This document shows, in pieces, positions 33,199 to 41,185 of a stretch of 64,000 nt of DNA. This stretch comes from Gemmatimonadaceae bacterium. GTDB lineage: Bacteria; Gemmatimonadota; Gemmatimonadetes; Gemmatimonadales; Gemmatimonadaceae. Both the position numbers and the translations under genes were made by a program. The first letter of the stretch is position 1, and each line of letters begins with the position of its first letter. The notes beneath the pieces were generated by a model. That model saw only the letters and a program-made list of their open reading frames with translations, had not been told where the DNA came from and ran no database searches. The DNA lies in assembly GCA_035533015.1 (NCBI GenBank), contig DATLUQ010000019.1, positions 37,868 through 101,867 on the forward strand, read 5' to 3'.

Positions 33199-35694
33199 CT
33201 AGTTCCCCGTCTTGGCATCCCACGCCGAGACCCTATTGGTTCCCGGGTACGGCGCGTCGCCCTTCAACTGCCGCCATAGGATGTGGTTGAACAGATCCGG
33301 GTTCGACATGTCCTCGATCTGCAGGTCGAGCCGGCGTGACTCGCGCGCACCGCGGCCGGAAGACGGATTCACGGCGTCCAGCGACACCCCGGGCGGGAGC
33401 GCCACGTACGGCCGCAGATCGGGCGTCGCCGCCCAGATCTCGCGCAGCGGGTGGCCGTAATAGTCGAACTGCGACATCGACTGCAGTCCGAGAATCTCTT
33501 CGATCGTTCGCAGCACATCGGTCGTGTTCGCCCACCGGTGCCACGTTCCTGGCCGGTTGTACGCCGAGATCACGAGCATCGGCGACCGGTGCGAATCCAC
33601 GTGGTCGGGCCCGTTCTGCGCGTCGTCCTCGAGCACGAAGATCACCGTGTTCTTCCAGTATGGCGACTGCGAGACCGCCTGCACGATCCGCCCGAGCGCC
33701 AGGTCGTTGTCGGCCATCGCCGCCTGCGGCGTCGGCATGCCGGCCTGCGCCCCCGAAGTGTGGTCATTGGGCAGGCGGACGATCTCCAGGGCGGGCAGGC
33801 TATTCGTCTTTACATATCGATCGAATTCTCGCTGCCATTCGTCCACCCGGTGCTGGTCGCGGATCGAGAGATCGAACCCCGGATAGTCGGGATCGGTGTG
33901 CGCCTTGAGAAACGGCTTGTCGCCGCGGTACCCCGGCGGCATCGCGTCGTCGGGATCCATCGAACTCGGCACCACGAACTCGCCGTAATTCCTGAATGTG
34001 ATGCCCTTGCGCTGGGCCAGGTCCCACAGGTAGCCGTTCGCCGGGGCGTTTGCGTCGTCCTCCGGGATGTGGGACTTCACGCCGCCGCCGAGCACCGCGC
34101 CTTCGTACTCGTACGGCCGCCCACGCCCCGAGTATTGCGATTGCACGGTCTTCTCGAGATAATCGGTGGCGTAGGCCGCCGTCGACCAGTTGTGGCCGTC
34201 GGCGCTCACTTCCGCGTTCACGAAAAACCGGTCGAACAACCCGAACCGGTCGGCGAGCGCATGGTGGTTGGGTGAGATCACCCGGGGAAAGAACACCAGC
34301 GACGTGTCGCCATCGCCCGCCGCCATATCGCCGAACACCTGGTCGTACGTGCGGTTCTCTTTGATGATGTAGATCACGTGGGTGAACGGCGGATACGCGG
34401 CCGTGCGCCCGGTGGGCCGGTCCCAGCCGTTCGCCCGCACCACGCGCTGCGTGAGCGCGGCCAGTTCGGCGCCATGCGCCCGGGCCAAAGGCGCCATCAT
34501 CACCGAGCCGTCCAACTGCCCCATCGTGTAGTTCCGGCCCCTGGGCGGATGCCCTGGCATCGGCACCGGCTGCGCCCCATCGAGGTTGGCGTGCGTCCCC
34601 AGCCCCTTGGCCGAGGCCACGAACAGGGTGTCGTGGAGCACGCTCACCAGTGACGGATACCAGGCCGTCGGCACCCGGCCGGCGAGTTCATCGCCGCCCG
34701 TCGCGCCCGCGACGTCCGACGTGGCCGCCGAAAGATCGAAGATCGCGATCGCGTTGGCGTCGGCCTCGGCCACGAACAGGCGCGTGCCGTCGGGCGACAG
34801 CGCGATCGCGTTGGGCGTGCTCCCCTCCCCGGGACCCGCCGGCGGCGGATCGAGCAGCGTCTGCACCACCCGATGCTCCGCGGTGTTCACCACCATCACG
34901 CGATCGGTGCTCCCCGACGCCACGAACAAGCGCGACCCCGTCCGGTTGAGCGCCATCGCCGAGGGATGCCGGCCCACGCCAATGCGGCGGACCGCATACC
35001 CGGTGCCGCTCGGGGTGAATTCCGAAACCGTGAAGCCCCCCCATGCCGACACGTACACCGTTCCGTTCGGCGCCACGACCACCGCGTATGGATACGCGTC
35101 GGTACCGTAGCGCTGCGCCACCTTGCCGCTGGCCACGTCCACCACGGCCAGCGAATCAGCCATGTTCTCAGCCACGAACAGCCGGCGGCCGTCGGCGGAG
35201 AGCGCCAGCCCGGCGGGATACCGTCGGCCGGGCGCGCGCGGTGCTTTGTGGGCCAGCACGATGCTGTCGCGTAGCGTGGCGCGCCCCGCCGCCCAGTCGT
35301 AGCGGTACACCACGTCCTGATTGCCGCCCGAGGCGTACAGGGTCTTGCCGTCCGGCGAGAACGCGATCCCGATGAACGCCGCCGGCTGGGCCAGCGTCTG
35401 CGTCACCTGGCCCGTGGCGCGGTCCACGATCTGCACGCCCTGGTACAACCACCCGCTCGTGAGAAGCGCGATGTGCGTGCTGTCGGGCGCCAGTGCCATG
35501 CCGAGCGGGAACGCCTCTACCGGGTGCTGCGCCGCGGCTGGATCCAGCTGCACGCCGGTGGGCAGACGCCCGATCGTCGTCCCGAGGGTGTCACCGGCCT
35601 GAGGTGAGCGGGGCGGGGTGGCGCGGCAGGCGGAGAACGCTGCCAGAACTCCGGCGGCGGCGAGCGGCCTGATGATCGAACGAAGGATGGGCAT
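33199..35694 (-). CDS. YncE-like beta-propeller / phosphoesterase fusion lipoprotein
   Basis: An 831-residue exported lipoprotein (lipobox L-A-A-F-S-A-C). Residues about 45-390 form a seven-bladed 40-residue-repeat propeller (G-I-A-F-S-P-D-G-K-T-L-Y-A-S-G; L-A-L-S-A-D-G-R-R-L-F-V-A; I-A-L-S-P-D-G-T-R-L-F-V-A). The C-terminal half is a phosphoesterase of the phospholipase C/acid phosphatase type, starting at I-I-K-E-N-R-T-Y-D-Q-V-F-G-D, with N-D-H-T-S-G and F-V-L-E-D-D-A-Q-N-G-P-D-H-V-D-S-H-R metal-site-like sequences. This combination is found in some soil bacteria; the phosphorus-acquisition role is inferred. Start ATG 35694 sits at the signal peptide. Confidence 0.85.
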   Translation of the reverse strand: MPILRSIIRPLAAAGVLAAFSACRATPPRSPQAGDTLGTTIGRLPTGVQLDPAAAQHPVEAFPLGMALAPDSTHIALLTSGWLYQGVQIVDRATGQVTQTLAQPAAFIGIAFSPDGKTLYASGGNQDVVYRYDWAAGRATLRDSIVLAHKAPRAPGRRYPAGLALSADGRRLFVAENMADSLAVVDVASGKVAQRYGTDAYPYAVVVAPNGTVYVSAWGGFTVSEFTPSGTGYAVRRIGVGRHPSAMALNRTGSRLFVASGSTDRVMVVNTAEHRVVQTLLDPPPAGPGEGSTPNAIALSPDGTRLFVAEADANAIAIFDLSAATSDVAGATGGDELAGRVPTAWYPSLVSVLHDTLFVASAKGLGTHANLDGAQPVPMPGHPPRGRNYTMGQLDGSVMMAPLARAHGAELAALTQRVVRANGWDRPTGRTAAYPPFTHVIYIIKENRTYDQVFGDMAAGDGDTSLVFFPRVISPNHHALADRFGLFDRFFVNAEVSADGHNWSTAAYATDYLEKTVQSQYSGRGRPYEYEGAVLGGGVKSHIPEDDANAPANGYLWDLAQRKGITFRNYGEFVVPSSMDPDDAMPPGYRGDKPFLKAHTDPDYPGFDLSIRDQHRVDEWQREFDRYVKTNSLPALEIVRLPNDHTSGAQAGMPTPQAAMADNDLALGRIVQAVSQSPYWKNTVIFVLEDDAQNGPDHVDSHRSPMLVISAYNRPGTWHRWANTTDVLRTIEEILGLQSMSQFDYYGHPLREIWAATPDLRPYVALPPGVSLDAVNPSSGRGARESRRLDLQIEDMSNPDLFNHILWRQLKGDAPYPGTNRVSAWDAKTGN

Positions 35695-35714
35695 GGCGGA
35701 TTGGCTAATGGGCG

Positions 35715-35720
35715 TACATT
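35715..35720 (+). promoter_or_regulatory. candidate -10 (TACATT) for the Rieske-FAD reductase
   Basis: TACATT, 67 bases before the ATG at 35788, in the divergent gap with the phosphoesterase gene. It fits the TAnnTT pattern; no -35 is evident. Confidence 0.3.
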
Positions 35721-35787
35721 GAAACCTACCATCGGGGCCGCGCGACGACAGCCGAAAGTCCCACATCCTCCGTCACGGGGGCGCATC

Positions 35788-37320
35788 ATGAGTGAAACCG
35801 CTACTCCGCCCTCCGGACCCGATTTCGCGCTGGGAATCCCGGTGGCCGACGTGACGGACCGGCCGCTCCTCGGCCACGTAGACGGCGAGCCCGTGCTGGT
35901 GTCGCGCGTCCAGGGCGAGATCTGCGCGGTGGGAGCCACGTGTACCCATTACGGGGCACCGCTGCATGAGGGCTACGTGGCGGACGGCACCGTGCGCTGC
36001 CCCTGGCACCATGCCTGCTTCTCATTACGCACCGGGCGCGCGGTGCGCCCGCCCGCCCTGTTCGACCTGCCCCGCTATCGTGTGGAGGTCCGCGATCGGA
36101 CGGTTGTGGTCCGCGAACGCATCACGGTCGAGGCGCCGCGCGGCACCCCGGTCGCGCGCCCGTCGTCGGTCGTGATCGTGGGGGCCGGCGCCGCCGGCAA
36201 TGCCGCCGCCGAAACGCTTCGCCGCGAGGGCTACGATGGCCCCGTCACGCTCCTCGACCCCGATCCGGCCGCCTCCTGCGATCGCCCCAACCTGTCCAAA
36301 GACTATCTCGCGGGCACGGCGCAGGCCGAGTGGATCCCGTTGCACGATGCCGCCTTCTATGCCGACCGGAACATCACGATTGTCACCGCCCGCGCCATCG
36401 CCCTCGACCCGCGCGCCCACCGGCTCGCGCTCGAGGGCGGCCGGTCCCTCGATTACGGCGCGCTCATCCTGGCCACGGGAGCCGATCCGGTCCGGCTCGC
36501 GCTTCCCAACGCGGGCACCGACCTCCACGTGCTCCGGACACTGGCCGACAGCGACGCGATCATCGCCGCCGCCGCCGGCGCGACGCGCGCCGTGGTGCTC
36601 GGCGCCAGCTTCATCGGGCTCGAAGCCGCGGCCTCCCTACGCGCCCGCGGGCTCGAAGTACACGTCGCCGCGCCCGAAGCCCGCCCGCTCGAGCGCGTGC
36701 TCGGTCCGCAGCTCGGCGACTTCATCCGCGCCCTGCATGAGGAGCATGGAGTGATCTTCCATCTTGGCCGCTCGGCGCGCGCGTTCGGCCACAACACCGT
36801 GGAATTCGACGACGGATCGTCGCTTCCCGCCGATTTCGTCGTCGCCGGCGTCGGCGTGCGTCCCGCGATCGCGCTCGCCGCGGGGGCCGGACTGGCCATG
36901 GACCGCGGCGTCATGGTCGACGACCGTCTGCGGTCGAGCGCCCCCGATGTGTATGCCGCCGGCGATGTCGCGCGTTGGCCCGACGCGCACACCGGCCAGG
37001 CGATTCGCGTGGAGCACTGGGTGGTGGCTGAGCGCCAGGGGCAGACGGCGGCGCGCAACGTCCTCGGCGCGGATCAGCGGTTCGATGCCGTTCCCTTCTT
37101 CTGGAGCCAACACTACGACGTCGCGATCAACTACGTCGGTCATGCCGAGCGTTGGGACGAGATCGTCGTGGATGGCGATCCCGCGGCCCGCGACTGCACG
37201 GTGACCTATCGCGAGGGCGGCCGCGACCTCGCGGCGGCGACGATCTTCCGCGATCGAGAAAGCCTCGAGCGGGAGGTGGAGATGGAGCGGCGGAGCGGCG
37301 CGGGTTTGCCGCGTGCGTGA
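35788..37320 (+). CDS. Rieske-FAD NAD(P)H reductase (AIF-like ferredoxin reductase fusion)
   Basis: A 510-residue soluble oxidoreductase. Residues about 11-105 are a Rieske [2Fe-2S] domain with ligands C52-x-H54 (C-T-H-Y-G-A-P) and C71-x-x-H74 (C-P-W-H-H-A-C-F). From about 125 on follows a two-dinucleotide-domain reductase: V-V-I-V-G-A-G-A-A-G-N (FAD), L-I-L-A-T-G-A-D-P, V-V-L-G-A-S-F-I-G-L-E (NAD), V-Y-A-A-G-D-V-A-R-W. This domain order matches AIF-like reductases (AIFM3 type) and rubredoxin/ferredoxin reductases. It would pass electrons from NAD(P)H via FAD to an iron-sulfur partner; none is nearby. Start ATG 35788 matches the Rieske domain boundary. Confidence 0.92.
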   Translation: MSETATPPSGPDFALGIPVADVTDRPLLGHVDGEPVLVSRVQGEICAVGATCTHYGAPLHEGYVADGTVRCPWHHACFSLRTGRAVRPPALFDLPRYRVEVRDRTVVVRERITVEAPRGTPVARPSSVVIVGAGAAGNAAAETLRREGYDGPVTLLDPDPAASCDRPNLSKDYLAGTAQAEWIPLHDAAFYADRNITIVTARAIALDPRAHRLALEGGRSLDYGALILATGADPVRLALPNAGTDLHVLRTLADSDAIIAAAAGATRAVVLGASFIGLEAAASLRARGLEVHVAAPEARPLERVLGPQLGDFIRALHEEHGVIFHLGRSARAFGHNTVEFDDGSSLPADFVVAGVGVRPAIALAAGAGLAMDRGVMVDDRLRSSAPDVYAAGDVARWPDAHTGQAIRVEHWVVAERQGQTAARNVLGADQRFDAVPFFWSQHYDVAINYVGHAERWDEIVVDGDPAARDCTVTYREGGRDLAAATIFRDRESLEREVEMERRSGAGLPRA

Positions 37321-38313
37321 TCAGCGCGCGGCGCGCTCCAGCCGGTCCCGCACGCCGGTCCACTCCGGAGTGTCGGGCACGCGCTCCACGAGCACCAGCG
37401 TGCATCCCCGCTCGTCGAGTTCGTGCAGCTCCGCGTACAGCCGCCTGGCGTAGGCCGCCACGTCGCGCGGCATCACCCGGACGTCCGTCACGGGCAGCGG
37501 CGTGAACGCCACACTGCCCACGCGCTCGCCACCCGCGGTGGCCGCGACCGCCTCGGCAAGCGCGGCCGCCCGGGTCGCGTCGTCGAATGGCAAGAGCCGA
37601 GCCCGCGGCGCGTAGTGGCGTTCCACCAAGCCGGGCGACGACCGGGCGGCGCCCGCGTCCACCTCCACCGGTCGGGCATCCATCGCCCCCACCACCGCGC
37701 CGATCTGGGCGGCCCCGATCATCCCCGGCCGCAACACGCGCGGCACCGCGCCGGTGAGGTCCACCACCGTCGATTCGATACCCACCGTGGTCGGACCGCC
37801 GTCGAGTACGACATCCACTGCGTCGCCGAGTGATGCCACCACGTGCGCCGCCGTGGTCGGCGACAGTTCTGTGAACCGGTTGGCGCTCGGAGCCGCGACC
37901 GGGATGCGCGCCGCGCGGAGCAGGGCGAGCGCCACCGGGTGGCCCGGCACCCGCACGGCCACGTTGGGCAGCCCAGCCGTTATTGCGTCGGGTACCCTCG
38001 GGCGCTTGGGCAGCACCATGGTGAGTGGACCCGGCCAGAACGCGCGGGCCAGTAGCTCGGCCGCCAGGGGCCAGTCGGCGACGAGTTCACGCGCGCCCTC
38101 CACGTCGGCCACGTGGGCGATGAGCGGATTGTACGCGGGCCGCCCCTTCACGGCGTAGATGCGCGCCACCGCCTCGGGGTCGAGCGCGTGCGCGCCCAGC
38201 CCGTACACGGTCTCCGTGGGAAAGGCCACCAGGCCTCCCGCGCGCAACACCTCCGCGGCGCGCCGGAGCACCGCGGGGTCGGGCGTCGTCGGGTCGATGC
38301 GCAGGAGTTCCAT
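37321..38313 (-). CDS. threonylcarbamoyl-AMP synthase (Sua5/TsaC type)
   Basis: A 330-residue enzyme that makes threonylcarbamoyl-AMP for the t6A37 modification of ANN-decoding tRNAs. The YrdC domain (1-200) has F-P-T-E-T-V-Y-G-L-G, the K-G-R-P-A-Y-N-P-L, and P-S-A-N-R-F nucleotide-binding motifs; the C-terminal part is the Sua5 domain (R-H-Y-A-P-R-A-R-L linker, then A-Y-A-R-R-L-Y-A-E-L). The length fits Sua5 rather than the short TsaC. Its stop abuts the stop of the convergent reductase directly. A TAGCTT hexamer lies only 9 bases upstream of the ATG, so the start may be nearly leaderless. Confidence 0.95.
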   Translation of the reverse strand: MELLRIDPTTPDPAVLRRAAEVLRAGGLVAFPTETVYGLGAHALDPEAVARIYAVKGRPAYNPLIAHVADVEGARELVADWPLAAELLARAFWPGPLTMVLPKRPRVPDAITAGLPNVAVRVPGHPVALALLRAARIPVAAPSANRFTELSPTTAAHVVASLGDAVDVVLDGGPTTVGIESTVVDLTGAVPRVLRPGMIGAAQIGAVVGAMDARPVEVDAGAARSSPGLVERHYAPRARLLPFDDATRAAALAEAVAATAGGERVGSVAFTPLPVTDVRVMPRDVAAYARRLYAELHELDERGCTLVLVERVPDTPEWTGVRDRLERAAR

Positions 38314-38322
38314 GACGCGTTC

Positions 38323-38328
38323 AAGCTA
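38323..38328 (-). promoter_or_regulatory. candidate -10 (TAGCTT) for the Sua5-type gene
   Basis: TAGCTT on the minus strand 9 bases before the ATG at 38313, same G-T-T-A-G-C-T-T-G-A context as at 20243. If used, the mRNA would have almost no leader. Confidence 0.3.
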
Positions 38329-38372
38329 ACGAACCCAGTCACGGCGGGTGGTGGCGGCGCGTCGCTGCGGGG

Positions 38373-38378
38373 TATGTT
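38373..38378 (+). promoter_or_regulatory. candidate -10 (TATGTT) of the pnuC operon, inside a small palindrome
   Basis: TATGTT lies inside GGTAT-GTT-ATACC (38371-38383), a short inverted repeat that may also be an operator. It is 44 bases before the small ORF at 38423 and 181 bases before pnuC. Confidence 0.35.
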
Positions 38379-38422
38379 ATACCGCTCGCCATACCGATCC
38401 ACCCCTGAATTCCCGCAGCTCC

Positions 38423-38563
38423 ATGCCGAATAGTGGTCCAGTCGCCGCGCGACCCGGCTCCGCCGTCGCCACATCGTACCTCGCCACGCGGGCCGCCATC
38501 GCCTCGGCCGCCCAGCGCGTTGCCCCCCTGGGCGGCCGCCTCGCCGCGGCGATCGCTCGGTGA
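38423..38563 (+). CDS. possible 46-residue leader ORF coupled to pnuC
   Basis: A short ORF (46 residues, starts M-P-N-S-G-P-V-A-A-R-P-G, ends A-A-A-I-A-R) whose TGA overlaps the pnuC GTG start by four bases (GTGA), the usual sign of coupled translation. A TAnnTT -10 candidate lies 44 bases upstream. The amino-acid make-up (Ala/Arg-rich) is not far from what GC-rich non-coding DNA yields, and there is no good ribosome site. It may be a real leader peptide or an accident. Confidence 0.3.
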   Translation: MPNSGPVAARPGSAVATSYLATRAAIASAAQRVAPLGGRLAAAIAR

Positions 38564-39138
38564 GCAGCGTCGAATGGATTGCCGCTCTGGCCGGCGCTAT
38601 TAGTGTTTATTTGAGCACGCGCGAGAATATCTGGAGCTGGCCCACGGCCATCGTGAACGTCGGCCTCTACATCATCATTTTCGAGAAGAGCGGGCTGTAC
38701 TCCGACATGGGGCTCCAGGTCGTTTACCTGGTGCTCTCCATCTACGGGTGGTACGAGTGGCTCCATGGGGGGACCAACAAGAGCCGGCTTGACGTGTCGC
38801 GGGCCTCGCCGCGTGTCTGGCTCCTGTCCGCGATGGCCGGCGTCGGCGGCTGGCTCGTCATATGGTCCATCACGCGCCGGCTGCACGGCGTGGCGATCCC
38901 CTCGGTCGACTCCGCGCTCACCGCCACGAGCCTCGTCGCCCAGTGGATGATGACGCGCAAGATCCTCGAGAACTGGATCCTCTGGATCGCGGCCGACATC
39001 GTCTACGTTCCCATGTACATCTATAAGAAGCTCTACGTCACGTCGGGGCTGTACGCGGTGTTCCTCATCCTCGCCATCATGGGTCTCGTCGAATGGAAGC
39101 GCAGCCTGGACCGCCAGCGGTCGCCCGTGTCGTCCTGA
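38560..39138 (+). CDS. pnuC: PnuC-type nicotinamide riboside/mononucleotide transporter
   Basis: A 192-residue membrane protein with about seven helices. The Trp-rich start S-T-R-E-N-I-W-S-W-P-T-A-I-V-N-V-G-L-Y and the Y-G-W-Y-E-W and N-W-I-L-W-I-A-A-D segments are typical of PnuC, which takes up nicotinamide riboside by facilitated diffusion. The next gene, overlapping by 46 bases, codes for the kinase that traps it as NMN, so the pair forms an NAD salvage module. Start is the GTG at 38560, overlapping the small upstream ORF. No NAD riboswitch was recognised. Confidence 0.93.
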   Translation: MSSVEWIAALAGAISVYLSTRENIWSWPTAIVNVGLYIIIFEKSGLYSDMGLQVVYLVLSIYGWYEWLHGGTNKSRLDVSRASPRVWLLSAMAGVGGWLVIWSITRRLHGVAIPSVDSALTATSLVAQWMMTRKILENWILWIAADIVYVPMYIYKKLYVTSGLYAVFLILAIMGLVEWKRSLDRQRSPVSS

Positions 39139-39638
39139 CCGGGTCGGAGTCCACTGGCAAGACCACGCTCGCCCACCGCCTCGCCCGGCACTACGGCACC
39201 GTGGCGTCGCGAGAGTTCGTGCGCGAATACGCGCTGGAGCGGGGCAACCAGCTGGGCTTCGACGATCACGGCCCCATCGCCCGCGGCCAGATGGCCGCCG
39301 AGGACGAAGCCGTGGCGCGCGCCACCCGCGTGGCGTTCATCGACACCGACCTCGTGAGCACGGTCGTGTACTGCGACCACTACTACGGCCGGTGTCCCGC
39401 ATGGATCGTCGACCGCGCCGCCGAGCGCGCCGCCGATCTGTATCTGCTAATGAATATCGACGTCCCGTGGGTGGCCGATCCGGCCCGCGACCGCGGCGAC
39501 CGGCGCAACGAGATGCACGCCCTGTTCCGCGATCGCCTGGAGGCCATGCACCTCCCCTACGTCGAGATCAGCGGCGATTGGGAACGGCGGTTCTCCTCCG
39601 CCGTGCGCGCCGTCGACGCCCTGCTGGCCCGGCGATAG
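39093..39638 (+). CDS. NadR-type nicotinamide riboside kinase (AAA ATPase domain)
   Basis: A 181-residue protein matching the C-terminal kinase domain of NadR, which phosphorylates nicotinamide riboside to NMN. The Walker A loop is G-S-E-S-T-G-K-T-T (17-25), preceded by V-V-L-T, and Y-L-L-M-N-I-D-V-P-W-V-A-D is the usual second motif. The repressor (HTH) and NMN adenylyltransferase parts of Salmonella-type NadR are absent, so it has the kinase only. It starts 46 bases inside pnuC, so the two are co-translated. A convergent MATE gene begins 6 bases after its stop. Confidence 0.9.
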   Translation: MEAQPGPPAVARVVLTGSESTGKTTLAHRLARHYGTVASREFVREYALERGNQLGFDDHGPIARGQMAAEDEAVARATRVAFIDTDLVSTVVYCDHYYGRCPAWIVDRAAERAADLYLLMNIDVPWVADPARDRGDRRNEMHALFRDRLEAMHLPYVEISGDWERRFSSAVRAVDALLARR

Positions 39639-39644
39639 TCTCCG

Positions 39645-41045
39645 CTACACTGCCAGCGTTTGCTCGTCGTCCACCTGCAGGCGGCGGAGTTCGCCGCGAA
39701 ACAGCGCCGCCACGCGCAGCGACAGGAAGAGCGCCACCGACGACAGTCCGGCCACGAACCCCCACCAGAGCCCCGTGGGCCCCGCCGGCGTGCGGAACCC
39801 CAGGTAGAGACTCACCGGCAGCCCGATCAGCCAGTACCCCAACAGCATCGCCGCCATCGGTGCCCGCGTATCGCCGATCCCGCGCAGGACCCCCGCCGCC
39901 ACCGCCTGAATGCCGTCGAATACCTGGAACACGCCGGCCACCGGAATGAGCAGCGAGGCGATGCCGATCACCGTTCCATCGCTCGTGAACAGCCGGGCCA
40001 GTGGGCCCGGCAGCGTCAGGAACATCACCGCGGTGGCCGTCATGAATCCCACGCCGCACAGGAATGCCACCCGTGCCGCGCGCCGGGCCCGGTCCCCGTC
40101 TCCGGCGCCGATCGCATGCCCTACCCGCACCGCGGCCGCCGTCGAAATCCCCACCGGCCCCATGAAGGTGAGTGCCGCCAACTGGATGGCGATCTGGTGC
40201 GCCGCCACCTGTGCCGTGCCGAACCACCCCATCAGCAGGCCGATCGATCCGAATGCCCCCACCTCGAGCACCTGCTGGAATCCGATCGGCGCGCCGATCG
40301 CGAGCATGCGCGCAAGCGGGCGGAGGCGGAACGTGTCGGTCCGGAGCACCGACAAGTACGGCCGCAGGGCCGGCCAGGCCAGTGCCAGCAGCGCGCCGAA
40401 CATCCCCCATCGGCTCACCACGGTGGCGATCGCGCTACCCTCCACGCCCAGTGCCGGCGACCCCAGGTGTCCGTAGATGAACACCCAGTTGAGCGCCACG
40501 TTGAGCATATTCGCGGCGAGAATGGTGGTCACGATCGGCGCCAGCCGGCCCATCGCCTGCAGGCTCTGGCGCAGCACGACGAACACCAGGAACGGCAGGA
40601 CGCCCGCGATCGAGATGTGCACGTACGCCGCCGCGTCGGGAATGATCTCCGCTGGCTGCCGGGCCCAGCGGATCACCCGCGCGGCCGGTGCCATGAGCAG
40701 TGCGCACGCCACGGTCAGGCCCAGGCACAGCACGAGCCCCCGCTGGATGCCCCGTTCCACCGCCCGTTCGTCGTGTGCCCCCACGGCTTGGGCAACGATG
40801 GGATCGAGCGCGAACAACGTCCCCATCGCGAACACGATCACGTTGAAGAAATAGATATTCCCCAGCGCCACGGCCGCCAGCGCGCGCGCCGAGACGTGCC
40901 CGACCATGACCGAGTCGATTACCCCCATCCCCATCATTCCCACCTGCACCAGGACGACCGGGACGGCGAGCGAGGCCAACGCGCGGAATTCGAGGTTGAA
41001 CGCGTGGCCCGGGTGCTCTGTCCGGACGGGCGGCGGGGAGGTCAT
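39645..41045 (-). CDS. MATE family multidrug/Na+ or H+ antiporter
   Basis: A 466-residue MATE exporter (NorM type). Twelve hydrophobic helices in two halves are visible: from L-A-S-L-A-V-P-V-V-L-V-Q-V-G, with V-M-V-G-H-V in the first half, to G-A-P-I-G-F-Q-Q-V-L-E in the second. Such proteins export cationic drugs or secondary metabolites in exchange for Na+ or H+. Start ATG 41045 is chosen because upstream codons (the frame is open to 41162) do not look like membrane protein. A G-T-G-C-G-A-G-A-T-T-T sequence lies just before the start (41061-41051) and recurs upstream of the CorC-like gene. It is divergent from ctpA. Confidence 0.9.
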   Translation of the reverse strand: MTSPPPVRTEHPGHAFNLEFRALASLAVPVVLVQVGMMGMGVIDSVMVGHVSARALAAVALGNIYFFNVIVFAMGTLFALDPIVAQAVGAHDERAVERGIQRGLVLCLGLTVACALLMAPAARVIRWARQPAEIIPDAAAYVHISIAGVLPFLVFVVLRQSLQAMGRLAPIVTTILAANMLNVALNWVFIYGHLGSPALGVEGSAIATVVSRWGMFGALLALAWPALRPYLSVLRTDTFRLRPLARMLAIGAPIGFQQVLEVGAFGSIGLLMGWFGTAQVAAHQIAIQLAALTFMGPVGISTAAAVRVGHAIGAGDGDRARRAARVAFLCGVGFMTATAVMFLTLPGPLARLFTSDGTVIGIASLLIPVAGVFQVFDGIQAVAAGVLRGIGDTRAPMAAMLLGYWLIGLPVSLYLGFRTPAGPTGLWWGFVAGLSSVALFLSLRVAALFRGELRRLQVDDEQTLAV

Positions 41046-41123
41046 TGGGCAAATCTCGCACGTTTGCCGAGTCGTTGCCACGCATACACTTGCGAGGATT
41101 GCGCACGCCGGGCTCCCGCCGCG

Positions 41124-41129
41124 TTGACA
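41124..41129 (+). promoter_or_regulatory. candidate -35 (TTGACA) of the CtpA peptidase gene
   Basis: A perfect TTGACA lies 56 bases before the ATG at 41186. The expected -10 is poor (TACTTC at 15 bases), so only the -35 is noted. Confidence 0.3.
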
Positions 41130-41185
41130 AACCCCTCGGTCGCGTACTTCTTCACTGGACACCTTTTTCCGGTTGGGCCCCCCGC

